A DNA stretch of 64,000 nt from Aestuariivita sp. (lineage in GTDB: Bacteria > Pseudomonadota > Alphaproteobacteria > Rhodobacterales > Rhodobacteraceae). The translations under genes were made by a program, and so were the position numbers. The stretch spans positions 30,378 through 94,377 of the forward strand of contig NZ_JAAWWD010000041.1 of NCBI RefSeq assembly GCF_021404545.1. The letters run 5' to 3'. Below are positions 8,974 through 16,941 of the stretch, one piece after another. Under the pieces are notes generated by a model, which was not told where the DNA came from, did not search any database, and worked only from the letters and a program-made list of their open reading frames with translations. The number at the start of each line of letters is the position of its first letter. The stretch's first letter is position 1.

Positions 8974-9356
8974 GGGCATCCACAGGCGTATCGGCGGGAT
9001 GCAACCCAACGCTTTCAGACGCGCCCAGGCTGTTGAATGGCTCCGATATCGCCCATCCGCCGGGGAAATGTATGGCATCCGTGGTGGCGGGATAGACGGG
9101 CATTCCGGGCCCTACACTGTCTTCCGACCGCGTTCATCTAGGCGGTGCGCCGGTCGCCTTGGCAGGTACGGCCTTTGCAATTAAGGGTTTGTTCGAGAAG
9201 GAAAGTCCCGGTGGCAGGCCCGATGTCATCAAGCACTTGGGCGGCGGGTTTGGCGCGCTGCACAGCGTGCGGGCAGACCGGTTCCGCGCCGCAAGGGATT
9301 TTGGCAAGGCCGCTGCATTCGCTTGACCGACGCGTGCGACTAGGACAAAACGCACT
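8974..9356. other. 383-base gap with an orphan start-less open frame
   Basis: Between the second binding protein and the first permease, the plus strand is open from 9096 to the TGA at 9324-9326 (77 codons). The translation is protein-like (HLGGAPVALAGTAFAIKG...RPDVIKHLGGGFGAL) but has no start codon and follows directly after a stop. It may be the 3' remnant of a lost gene. I do not recognise the family. No terminator with a T-run is visible. Confidence 0.35.
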
Positions 9357-10334
9357 ATGCTCGCATACATCATTCGCCGTGTATTTCAGTCTTTGCTTGT
9401 CCTGCTGATTGTGGGTCTCGTGGCGTTTTCGATGTTCCGCTTTGTCGGCGATCCGGTCGACAACATGCTTGGCCAGGAAAGAACGCAGGCCGATATTGAT
9501 CGGTTGCGCGGTGATCTGGGCTTGGATCAGCCGTTCCCGGTGCAGTACTGGAAATTCCTGGGTGGTGCTATTCAGGGCAATTTTGGCGTTTCCTATAGGC
9601 AGGGGCGTCCAGTTGCAGACATCATTGTCGAACGCGCACCCGCCACGCTGGAACTGGCCGCTGTCTCGGGTCTTTTTGCGATCCTCGGCGGGATAGGGCT
9701 GGGTGTGTTTACCGCGATCCGACGAAACGGGCTTGCCGCAAACGCGATTATGACCCTCAGCCTGATCGGGGTGTCGCTGCCCACGTTCCTCATAGGCATT
9801 CTTCTTATATACGTCTTTTCGGTGGAGCTGGATCTGTTACCCAGTTTCGGACGCGGGGAGGTCGTCAATCTGGGCTGGTGGTCGACAGGGTTCCTGACCC
9901 AAAGCGGGCTTCTGGCGCTGATCCTGCCGTCGATCACGCTGGGGCTCTATCAGATGACGCTGATCATGCGCCTTGTTCGGTCCGAGATGCTGGAGGTCCT
10001 GCGGCAGGATTACATCCGCTTTGCCCGCGCCCGGGGCTTGCGCGAACGGGCGGTGAATTTCCGTCATGCGATCAAGAATACGCTGGTGCCGGTGATCACG
10101 GTGACGGGACTGCAACTGGGCTCGATCATCGCCTTTGCGATCATCACCGAGACGGTGTTTCAATGGCCGGGCGTGGGGCTGCTGTTTATCAACGCGGTGC
10201 AGTTCGTGGATATCCCAGTGATGGCCGCTTACCTGATGCTGATCTCGGTGATGTTCGTGGCGATCAACCTGATCGTCGACCTGCTCTACTTCGCGATTGA
10301 CCCGCGCCTGCGCGTGGATGGGAGGGCGACATGA
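9357..10334 (+). CDS. Oligopeptide/dipeptide ABC transporter permease (DppB type)
   Basis: A 325-residue inner-membrane permease. It opens with the family start MLAYIIRRVFQSLLVLLIV, carries about six membrane segments, and has the EAA loop near residues 215-240 (RARGLRERAVNFRHAIKNTLVPVIT) that docks on the ATPase. It ends RLRVDGRAT and overlaps the next permease by four bases (ATGA), so the two are translationally coupled. Together with the second permease it forms the channel for peptides delivered by the two binding proteins upstream. Confidence 0.93.
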   Translation: MLAYIIRRVFQSLLVLLIVGLVAFSMFRFVGDPVDNMLGQERTQADIDRLRGDLGLDQPFPVQYWKFLGGAIQGNFGVSYRQGRPVADIIVERAPATLELAAVSGLFAILGGIGLGVFTAIRRNGLAANAIMTLSLIGVSLPTFLIGILLIYVFSVELDLLPSFGRGEVVNLGWWSTGFLTQSGLLALILPSITLGLYQMTLIMRLVRSEMLEVLRQDYIRFARARGLRERAVNFRHAIKNTLVPVITVTGLQLGSIIAFAIITETVFQWPGVGLLFINAVQFVDIPVMAAYLMLISVMFVAINLIVDLLYFAIDPRLRVDGRAT

Positions 10335-11290
10335 CCGATGTAACCGACCGGACACCTGCAGCGCCAAAGCCGCGCCGCAGCCGTATACAGGAATTTTTGT
10401 CGTCGGATTTCTTCTATGCCTTTCGTCGGTCGCCCGTGGCCATTGCGTCCTTTACCGTGGTGTCCCTTCTGGTCCTGAGCGCGGTCTTTGCCCCGCTGAT
10501 CGCGCCGCATGATCCGTTCAACCCCGCCTCGCTGAACCTGATGAACGGGTTTACCGCACCCGGCACCCCGAATGCGTTTACCGGCGATCAGTTCTTTCTG
10601 GGCACCGACGATCAGGGGCGCGATGTGTTTTCCACCATCCTTTACGGTATGCGTATCTCGCTGTTTGTGGGCTTTGCTGCGGTGCTCTTTGCGATGGTTT
10701 TGGGCGTGCTGCTGGGCCTTTTGGCGGGCTATGTGGGCGGCTGGGTCGAGACGCTGATCATGCGTGTGGCCGATATCCAGCTGACCTTTCCGTCGATCCT
10801 GGTGGCAATGCTGATTTTTGGAATCGCCAAGGGGTTCACCCCGGTGGAATATCGCGACCAGATGGCGATCTGGGTGCTGATCATCGCCATTGGCCTGAGC
10901 GACTGGGTGCAGTTCGCGCGCGTCGTGCGCGGCGCCACATTGGTGGAAAAGAACAAGGAATACGTGCAGGCCGCGCGTTTGATCGGGCGCACGGGACCTG
11001 CAATCATGCTGCGCCACATTCTGCCCAATGTCCTGTCACCGGTGCTGGTGATCGCCACCATCTCTCTCGCGCTGGCGATCATCGCCGAGGCGACGCTGTC
11101 GTTTCTCGGCGTGGGCGCGCCGCCGACCCAGCCGTCTCTGGGCACGTTGATCCGCATTGGGCAGGGGTTCCTTTTCTCGGGGGAATGGTGGATTCTGCTT
11201 TTCCCCGCGGCGACGCTGCTTGCGCTGGCCTTGTCGGTGAACCTGTTGGGTGATTGGCTGCGCGATGCGCTGAACCCGAGGCTGCGATAA
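10331..11290 (+). CDS. Oligopeptide/dipeptide ABC transporter permease (DppC type)
   Basis: A 319-residue permease with the typical DppC/OppC N-terminal cytoplasmic tail and first helix (RRSPVAIASFTVVSLLVLSAVFAPLIAP). The family motif GTDDQGRDVFSTILYGMRISL follows, then five further membrane segments. The EAA loop is AARLIGRTGPAIMLRHILPNV, and the conserved ending is GDWLRDALNPRLR. It overlaps the preceding permease by four bases and abuts the GNAT gene downstream. Confidence 0.93.
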   Translation: MTDVTDRTPAAPKPRRSRIQEFLSSDFFYAFRRSPVAIASFTVVSLLVLSAVFAPLIAPHDPFNPASLNLMNGFTAPGTPNAFTGDQFFLGTDDQGRDVFSTILYGMRISLFVGFAAVLFAMVLGVLLGLLAGYVGGWVETLIMRVADIQLTFPSILVAMLIFGIAKGFTPVEYRDQMAIWVLIIAIGLSDWVQFARVVRGATLVEKNKEYVQAARLIGRTGPAIMLRHILPNVLSPVLVIATISLALAIIAEATLSFLGVGAPPTQPSLGTLIRIGQGFLFSGEWWILLFPAATLLALALSVNLLGDWLRDALNPRLR

Positions 11291-12139
11291 GTGGCGCGCC
11301 TGCCTGCATCCCGATCCGCTCGCTTCCGCCCAATGGGGTTGGAGGATCTGCGGCGCGCCCTGGACTGGGCCGCGACCGAAGGCTGGAATCCCGGCCTGGG
11401 CGATGCGGAGGCTTTCTTGGCAGCCGACCCCGAGGGATTCTTTGTCGCCGATATCGACGAGCAGACCGTTGCGGCGATATCGGTTGTCAACCATGGGCCG
11501 GAATTCGCGTTCCTGGGCCTCTATCTTTGCCTGCCCCAGTATCGTGGGCAGAGCATCGGATATGGCCTTTGGCAGCACGCACTGACCCACGCGGGCGATC
11601 GCGTCGTAGGTCTCGATGGCGTGCCGGATCAGCAGCCAAACTACCGCAAGTCCGGATTTGACCTGACGGGTCAGACCTACAGGTTCAGCGGATCCTTGGC
11701 GGGGCGCCAGGCAAAGGGGCTGCGGCCCGTCTCATCTGCCGATATCCCTGATCTGATCGCGCTTGAGGCTCATGCAAACGGCTATGCCAAGCCCGGCTTC
11801 ATGTCAGCCTGGCTGACCGATATGCCAGCGCGGCGCAGTCTCGTGCTGGGGGATGTGCCGCGCGGTTTCGTGACGATCCGCACCTGCCGCGACGGGTACA
11901 AGATCGGCCCGCTTGTCGCCGAGAGCATTGCCGATGCGGAAACCCTGATCCGCGGCGCCGTCGATCTGATGAGGCCCGGTGAGGTCATGATCGATGTGCC
12001 AGACGATTGCGTGCCGCTGATGCGGTTTTGCGAAGACGAAGGTTTGACCGTTTCGTTCAACACCGCGCGCATGTATCGCGGATCCCCGCCGCGCGTCGGC
12101 GCCCTCCTGCGCGCCATCGCCACGATGGAGCTTGGGTGA
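11291..12139 (+). CDS. GNAT-family N-acetyltransferase with C-terminal extension
   Basis: A 282-residue protein starting at a GTG directly after the DppC stop. Residues 1-130 are a GNAT acetyl-CoA-binding domain; the signature region reads FLGLYLCLPQYRGQSIGYGLW, with the Q/R-x-x-G-x-G/A loop. A second domain with a degenerate GNAT fold follows (about 140-280), as in two-domain YitH/Acetyltransf_18 proteins. Its stop overlaps the start of the next ATPase gene by one base. Lying inside the peptide transporter operon, it may acetylate an imported peptide or amino compound; the substrate is unknown. Confidence 0.82.
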   Translation: MARLPASRSARFRPMGLEDLRRALDWAATEGWNPGLGDAEAFLAADPEGFFVADIDEQTVAAISVVNHGPEFAFLGLYLCLPQYRGQSIGYGLWQHALTHAGDRVVGLDGVPDQQPNYRKSGFDLTGQTYRFSGSLAGRQAKGLRPVSSADIPDLIALEAHANGYAKPGFMSAWLTDMPARRSLVLGDVPRGFVTIRTCRDGYKIGPLVAESIADAETLIRGAVDLMRPGEVMIDVPDDCVPLMRFCEDEGLTVSFNTARMYRGSPPRVGALLRAIATMELG

Positions 12140-13164
12140 TGAGCGACCCCAGCCTGACCCCGATCCATTCAGAAACACCGGAACGTCCTTTGAGCGAACC
12201 TGTTCTATCCGTCCGCGATCTGATCGTGGAAATTCCTACGCGGTACGCGGTGCTGCGGCCTGTCGATCAGGTGTCCTATGACATCGCACCTGGCGAAATC
12301 CTGGGCGTTGTGGGCGAATCCGGCGCGGGAAAGTCGATGACCGGCAATGCGGTGATCGGCCTGTTGGATCGACCCGCCCATATCGCCGACGGAGAGATCT
12401 GGCTGAAAGGTCGGCGGATCGACAATCTGCGGCGCGACCAGATGCGCGCCATCCGGGGCAAAGAGATCGGGATGATCTTCCAGGATCCGCTGACATCGCT
12501 CAACCCGCTGCTCAGGATCGGCGATCAGCTGTCCGAAACGATCCTCGAACATCTGCCCGTAAGCCGGGCCGAGGCGCGCGTACGGGCGCTCCAGGCCCTG
12601 GACGAGGTGGGCATCCCTGCCGCGGCGGAGCGGCTGAATTCCTACCCGCATGAGTTTTCCGGCGGGATGCGGCAACGGGTGGTAATCGCGCTGGCGCTCT
12701 GCGCCGAGCCGTCGCTGGTGATCGCGGATGAGCCGACAACCGCGCTCGATGTCTCGGTGCAGGCGCAGATCATCGCGCTGTTGAAGCGGCTCTGCCGCGA
12801 AAAGGGGACATCGGTGATCCTGGTGACCCACGACATGGGCGTGATCGCCGAGGCCGCCGACCGGGTCGCTGTCATGTATGCGGGCCGTTTGGCCGAACTG
12901 GGGCCGGTCGCACAGGTCCTCAAGACGCCGCGTCACCCCTATACAGACGGGCTGGTGGGTTCGATGCCGATGGCCTCGGCGGGCAAGGAACGGCTGCGCC
13001 AGATCCCGGGCTCTATGCCGCGTCTGGGCAGCCTGCCCGATGGCTGCGCGTTTCATCCGCGCTGTCCAAGGGCCGAGACCCGGTGCCGTCAGAACCCCGG
13101 CCCGACGCTGGGCGCCGATCACGGGCGCGCGGCCTGCTGGTTCCCGGTGGGAGAGGTCTCATGA
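12139..13164 (+). CDS. Oligopeptide/dipeptide ABC transporter ATP-binding protein (DppD type)
   Basis: A 341-residue ATPase. Walker A is GESGAGKS, the Q loop is in IFQDPLTSLNPL, the signature is FSGGMRQRV, Walker B is LVIADEPTTALD and the switch His is in LVTHDMG. It ends with the Opp/Dpp C-terminal Cys-rich region (CAFHPRCPRAETRC). ATG 12139 shares its A with the GNAT stop codon. About 35 poorly conserved residues precede the ABC core. It is translationally coupled to the second ATPase by an ATGA overlap. Confidence 0.93.
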   Translation: MSDPSLTPIHSETPERPLSEPVLSVRDLIVEIPTRYAVLRPVDQVSYDIAPGEILGVVGESGAGKSMTGNAVIGLLDRPAHIADGEIWLKGRRIDNLRRDQMRAIRGKEIGMIFQDPLTSLNPLLRIGDQLSETILEHLPVSRAEARVRALQALDEVGIPAAAERLNSYPHEFSGGMRQRVVIALALCAEPSLVIADEPTTALDVSVQAQIIALLKRLCREKGTSVILVTHDMGVIAEAADRVAVMYAGRLAELGPVAQVLKTPRHPYTDGLVGSMPMASAGKERLRQIPGSMPRLGSLPDGCAFHPRCPRAETRCRQNPGPTLGADHGRAACWFPVGEVS

Positions 13165-14129
13165 GTCTTGTGAGCGTGCGCAACCTGACGCGGGTCTTCG
13201 ATGTGTCGAAACCCTGGCTCAACCGGGTGCTGGAACGGTTGCCCAAACGGTATCTGACGGCGGTCTCAGATGTCTCCTTCCAGATCGAGGAGAACAAGGT
13301 CTATGCGCTGGTGGGCGAAAGCGGTTCGGGCAAATCGACCATCGGCAAGATGCTGGTAGGCCTCTTGCCGCCCTCCGAAGGCGGTGTTGAGATCCGGGGT
13401 GTGAACCTCGCCTCTGAACAGGATGCCAAGACCATCGACGACATCCGGTCGGATATTCAGATGATCTTTCAGGATCCCTATGCCTCGCTCAACCCGCGCT
13501 GGCGCGTAGGCGATATCATCGTGGAACCGGTGGCCGCCCGCGGCGGCGACACCACGGGGCTGGCGTCCAAATTGCTGGAACAGGTGGGGCTGGCGGCCGA
13601 GGACGCGCAGAAATTCCCGCATGAGTTTTCAGGCGGACAGCGTCAGCGGATCGCTGTGGCCCGCGCGCTGGCCTCCAACCCCAAGCTGATCGTCTGTGAC
13701 GAGCCGACCTCGGCCCTGGATGTGTCGGTGCAGGCACAGGTGCTGAACCTGATGTCGGATCTCAAGGACGATCTGGGTCTGACCTATCTCTTTATCAGCC
13801 ACGATCTGACGGTGGTGCGGCATATGGCCGACACTATTGGAGTGCTTTATCTTGGCCGCCTGGTCGAGGAGGCCGCGCCGGAGGATCTGTTCACCACTCC
13901 ACGGCACCCCTATACCCAGATGCTCTTGGACGCGGCCCCGCGCATGGATGAGATCGGCCGCGAGGTGGAGCCGCCCACGGGCGAGATCCCCGATCCCATC
14001 AACCCGCCCAGCGGATGTGCGTTTCATCCACGCTGCCCACTGGCAACGGATATCTGCAGAGAGAGGCGGCCCGAGCTGCGCTATGTCGGTATCACGCGGG
14101 TTGCCTGCCATCATACGGATGCGGCGTAG
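13161..14129 (+). CDS. Oligopeptide/dipeptide ABC transporter ATP-binding protein (DppF type)
   Basis: A 322-residue ATPase partner of DppD. It has Walker A GESGSGKST, Q loop IFQDPYASLNPRW, signature FSGGQRQRI, Walker B LIVCDEPTSALD, switch FISHDL and the C-terminal CAFHPRCPLATDIC motif. ATG 13161 overlaps the DppD stop. It is the last gene of the transporter operon; its stop codon lies inside a long perfect inverted repeat. Confidence 0.93.
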   Translation: MSLVSVRNLTRVFDVSKPWLNRVLERLPKRYLTAVSDVSFQIEENKVYALVGESGSGKSTIGKMLVGLLPPSEGGVEIRGVNLASEQDAKTIDDIRSDIQMIFQDPYASLNPRWRVGDIIVEPVAARGGDTTGLASKLLEQVGLAAEDAQKFPHEFSGGQRQRIAVARALASNPKLIVCDEPTSALDVSVQAQVLNLMSDLKDDLGLTYLFISHDLTVVRHMADTIGVLYLGRLVEEAAPEDLFTTPRHPYTQMLLDAAPRMDEIGREVEPPTGEIPDPINPPSGCAFHPRCPLATDICRERRPELRYVGITRVACHHTDAA

Positions 14130-14179
14130 GGCGGGACTTGTCCCGCCCCCCCTGGCCGGCGGGACAAGTCCCGCCCTAC
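14127..14179. repeat. Long inverted repeat (REP-like palindrome) between convergent genes
   Basis: A left arm GTAGGGCGGGACTTGTCCC and its exact reverse complement are separated by about 12 bases. Each arm is itself nearly palindromic (GGCGGGACttGTCCCGCC). The unit lies between the dppF stop and the 3' end of the convergent sulfatase gene, where it would form a strong hairpin on either transcript. A single copy of the same unit recurs at 19121-19142. Confidence 0.85.
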
Positions 14180-14183
14180 GGCG

Positions 14184-15878
14184 TCAGTTCTCATCCTCCA
14201 CCCGCACCGGATTGCCATGCCGGTCGCGCCAGTGCGGGGCCTTGCGGCTGCGGTACTTGGTGGTCAGCTCCAGCGGCGTGTCATTCTCGTCATAGATCCC
14301 GATCACCACGCCGCGTCGCCCCGCGTCGCCGCGCATCTCCAAGAGCTGCGCCTCGGACCGGGTCGTGCGCTGGGACGGGCGCCGCGCCCATTCGAAAAGC
14401 TTGTCATACATCTGGGCCAGCACCTCGGCGTGATCCGGGCTGTCGCCCAGATCGGTCAGTTCATCGGGGTCGTTTTGCAGATCGAACAGGATCGGGCGGT
14501 ATCCCCCTTCGCAATGGATCAGCTTCCAGCGCTTATTGGCGATCATGAACATCACGGCATCCCGTACATTGAGGTTCAGCCGTGCCGCGAGCGGAGACCC
14601 GGAGTAGTCATATTCGCAGATCACATACTCCCTCAACGTCTCGGCCCGCGCGCCATGCAGGATCGGCAGCAGCGATTCCCCTTCCAGGATATGCCCGGCC
14701 GTTGCGCCGCCTGCCACCTCCACAAAGGTTGGTGCCAGATCAATTGACTCCACCAGCGCATCGCAGACCGTGCCCCTGGTCGCGTCTGCCTCGGGTGAGG
14801 GATCGTAGACGATCAGCGGCACCCTGGTCGAGGTGTCGTGAAAGAACGTCTTTTCCCCCATCCAGTGATCGCCCAGGAAATCCCCGTGATCCGAGGTCAG
14901 CACGATCATCGTCTCGTCCATCCGACTGGTGTCCTCCAGCCAGTCAAACAGAACACCCATCTGGTCGTCGCATTGCTTGATCAGTCCCATATAGGCGGGG
15001 ATCACTGCTTCGCGCACATGCTGCTGGCTGAAGGTTTCGCCGATCTTGGTGGTCATGAACGCCTTGAGCACCGGATGCGCGGTGTCGAACTCTGCCTGCG
15101 AGCGGACCGGCGGCAAAACCTGATTGGGGCCATACATGTCGCAATAGGGTTCGGGCACGATGTAAGGCCAATGCGGCTTGATGTAGCTCAGGTGACAGCA
15201 CCAGGGACCATCGGCCTGTTCGATGAACGCCATGCCCCGACGGGTGAGATAGGGGGTTTCGCTGTCCGCCTCTTCGACATTCGCGGCCCTGGGCGCGTTT
15301 CTCAGGAACCAGCCCGAAAGCACATTGCCCTCGTCATCGAGGCCTGAATTGGCAAAGTCGTGCCACGGGTTGTCACTGTCATAGCCCTTGTCTTGCAGAT
15401 AGGCATTATAGGCCTTGGCGCCGTCCGGATCATAAGGACCGTCCGGACCTTCGGGCAGCATGCCGTCGTCGCGCTCGTAGACGTCAAAGCCGCATTCCGC
15501 AACGCGGGCACCGATCAGGCTGTCGGGCTCCAGCCCCAGCCGCGCCATGCCTTCGGCATCCGCGCGCATATGGGTCTTACCCACGAGCCATGCGCCCATG
15601 CCTGCGCTGCGCAGATGATCGCCCATCGTCATCTCGCCCACTTTCAGCGGAATGCCGTTCCAGGAGGCGCCATGCGAATGCACATAGCGCCCGGTATAGG
15701 TCGACATGCGCGAGGACCCGCAGATCGGCGACTGGATATAGGCCCGGTCAAACCGCACGCCCAAGGAGGCCAAACAGTCGATATTCGGCGTGTCCAGATA
15801 CGGATGCCCATAACAGCTCAGATAATCCCACCGCAGTTGGTCGAACATGATGAACAGGATGTTTTTCGCCTTGGCCAT
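14184..15878 (-). CDS. Sulfatase / phosphonate monoester hydrolase-like enzyme
   Basis: A 564-residue alkaline-phosphatase-superfamily hydrolase of the sulfatase family. Metal ligands appear as FDQLRWD near residue 13 and LTSDHGDFLGDH later. The formylglycine site is Cys53 in I-C-G-S-S-R with the downstream TGR; this C-G-x-x-R form is closer to phosphonate monoester hydrolases than to the usual C-x-P-S-R of arylsulfatases. There is no signal peptide, so it is cytoplasmic. ATG 15878 has GGGGAG upstream. It is convergent with the peptide operon and lies next to bhcR in the same orientation. The substrate is open: sulfate ester or phosphonate diester. Confidence 0.85.
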   Translation of the reverse strand: MAKAKNILFIMFDQLRWDYLSCYGHPYLDTPNIDCLASLGVRFDRAYIQSPICGSSRMSTYTGRYVHSHGASWNGIPLKVGEMTMGDHLRSAGMGAWLVGKTHMRADAEGMARLGLEPDSLIGARVAECGFDVYERDDGMLPEGPDGPYDPDGAKAYNAYLQDKGYDSDNPWHDFANSGLDDEGNVLSGWFLRNAPRAANVEEADSETPYLTRRGMAFIEQADGPWCCHLSYIKPHWPYIVPEPYCDMYGPNQVLPPVRSQAEFDTAHPVLKAFMTTKIGETFSQQHVREAVIPAYMGLIKQCDDQMGVLFDWLEDTSRMDETMIVLTSDHGDFLGDHWMGEKTFFHDTSTRVPLIVYDPSPEADATRGTVCDALVESIDLAPTFVEVAGGATAGHILEGESLLPILHGARAETLREYVICEYDYSGSPLAARLNLNVRDAVMFMIANKRWKLIHCEGGYRPILFDLQNDPDELTDLGDSPDHAEVLAQMYDKLFEWARRPSQRTTRSEAQLLEMRGDAGRRGVVIGIYDENDTPLELTTKYRSRKAPHWRDRHGNPVRVEDEN

Positions 15879-15940
15879 GCCGGTTCTCCCCATGCTGTCG
15901 ATTGGGCCGGGAAACCGACCGGTTTGCAAGCCTTAATATG

Positions 15941-16774
15941 TTAACGATCTGCGCCGATCGCGCGCGACAGCTCGGTCGCGGCGCGCGCCACCTCGCCGCC
16001 GAGCCGCGCGATCTGATCATCTGGTATGCGCGAGGCCGGGCCCGAGACAGACAGGCCGGCAACCGCTTCTCCATGGATGTCGAAGACCGGAGAGGCCACG
16101 CATTTCATGCCTTCGTTGCGCTCTTCGGCGTCGATGGAATAGCCCCGGGTGCGGGTCGCTGCCAGATCGCGTTCAAGGCTGGGCAGATCGGTCAACGTGT
16201 GGGCTGTGAACCGGTCCAGCCCGTGGTCCCGCACGATATCGCGCACGCGCTCCGCACCAACCTGTGCCAACAGCGCTTTGCCGATGCCCGATGAATGCAT
16301 GGGCGACAGCGTTCCGGGCGGAAAAAAAGCGCGGATCGAGGCATGGGTCTCGACCTGGCTGAGAAACAGAACCTGCCCGCCGCGTTCCATGCCCAGATTG
16401 GCGGTCTCACCGGTCGCTTCCATCAGCTGTCGCAAGATGGGGCGTGCACGTTCCACCAGATTGGTTCGGCGCAAAAACCACGAGCCGATCAGGAAGGCGC
16501 GTGCGCCTACGTTCCAGACCTGGGTGGCGGGGTTGAACTCGACCATGCCGCGCCCCTCCATCGTGATCAACACGCGGTAGACCGTGGCGGGGGACTGTTC
16601 AGTGGCCTCGGCCAGTTCCGACAGGGTGGCGCCACCGATTTCCGACAACCGGTCGAGCATTTCCAGCGCCCGGTCCAGAGATTTGATCGTGTTCTGCCCG
16701 GTCTTGTCATGCCAGTCGCGCGGGCGGCCACGGGCGCGGCGCGATTCTGTGGATTTCTGTGGAGAATCGACCAT
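15941..16774 (-). CDS. bhcR: IclR-family regulator of the beta-hydroxyaspartate cycle
   Basis: A 277-residue IclR protein with an N-terminal winged helix-turn-helix (SLDRALEMLDRLSEIGGATLSELAEATEQSPATVYRVL, about 32-66) and a C-terminal effector domain ending near the terminus. It is divergent from bhcABCD, the position of BhcR, which in Paracoccus responds to glyoxylate. The start at 16774 is preceded by AAAGGAG; a longer frame upstream is rejected because it would lie in the operator region. The intergenic region carries two matching palindromes. Confidence 0.92.
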   Translation of the reverse strand: MVDSPQKSTESRRARGRPRDWHDKTGQNTIKSLDRALEMLDRLSEIGGATLSELAEATEQSPATVYRVLITMEGRGMVEFNPATQVWNVGARAFLIGSWFLRRTNLVERARPILRQLMEATGETANLGMERGGQVLFLSQVETHASIRAFFPPGTLSPMHSSGIGKALLAQVGAERVRDIVRDHGLDRFTAHTLTDLPSLERDLAATRTRGYSIDAEERNEGMKCVASPVFDIHGEAVAGLSVSGPASRIPDDQIARLGGEVARAATELSRAIGADR

Positions 16775-16788
16775 CTGGACTCCTTTCA

Positions 16789-16803
16789 TGAAAAACGCTT
16801 TCA
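16789..16803. promoter_or_regulatory. Candidate BhcR operator, site 1
   Basis: TGAAA-AACGC-TTTCA, a 15-base dyad of the form TGAAA-N5-TTTCA, as expected for an IclR-family dimer. It sits just upstream of the bhcR ribosome binding site, suited to autoregulation. Confidence 0.6.
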
Positions 16804-16859
16804 ACGTATGAAAAATATAACGCTCTGTAAATACGTGCTTTTTCTGCGCAATCCTCTTA

Positions 16860-16874
16860 TGAAAAACTTTTTCA
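16860..16874. promoter_or_regulatory. Candidate BhcR operator, site 2
   Basis: TGAAA-AACTT-TTTCA, the same dyad as site 1 with a centre 71 bases away. It lies about 70 bases before bhcA. A further half-site TGAAAAA begins at 16809, between the two. Confidence 0.6.
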
Positions 16875-16941
16875 AAAAAATTGAGCGCGCTGGCGAACCC
16901 GTCCATAAAAAGGGCCAACCCAACGCGAGGGAGGACACGCT

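Noticed and set aside
12007..12138. Longer start for the DppD-type ATPase
   Set aside because: It would overlap the GNAT gene by over 130 bases; the ATG sharing a base with the GNAT stop fits the coupled operon.
15934..15946. TTAATATGTTAAC as a CtrA site near bhcR
   Set aside because: The spacing between TTAA halves is four, not seven, and it lies downstream of bhcR rather than in a promoter.
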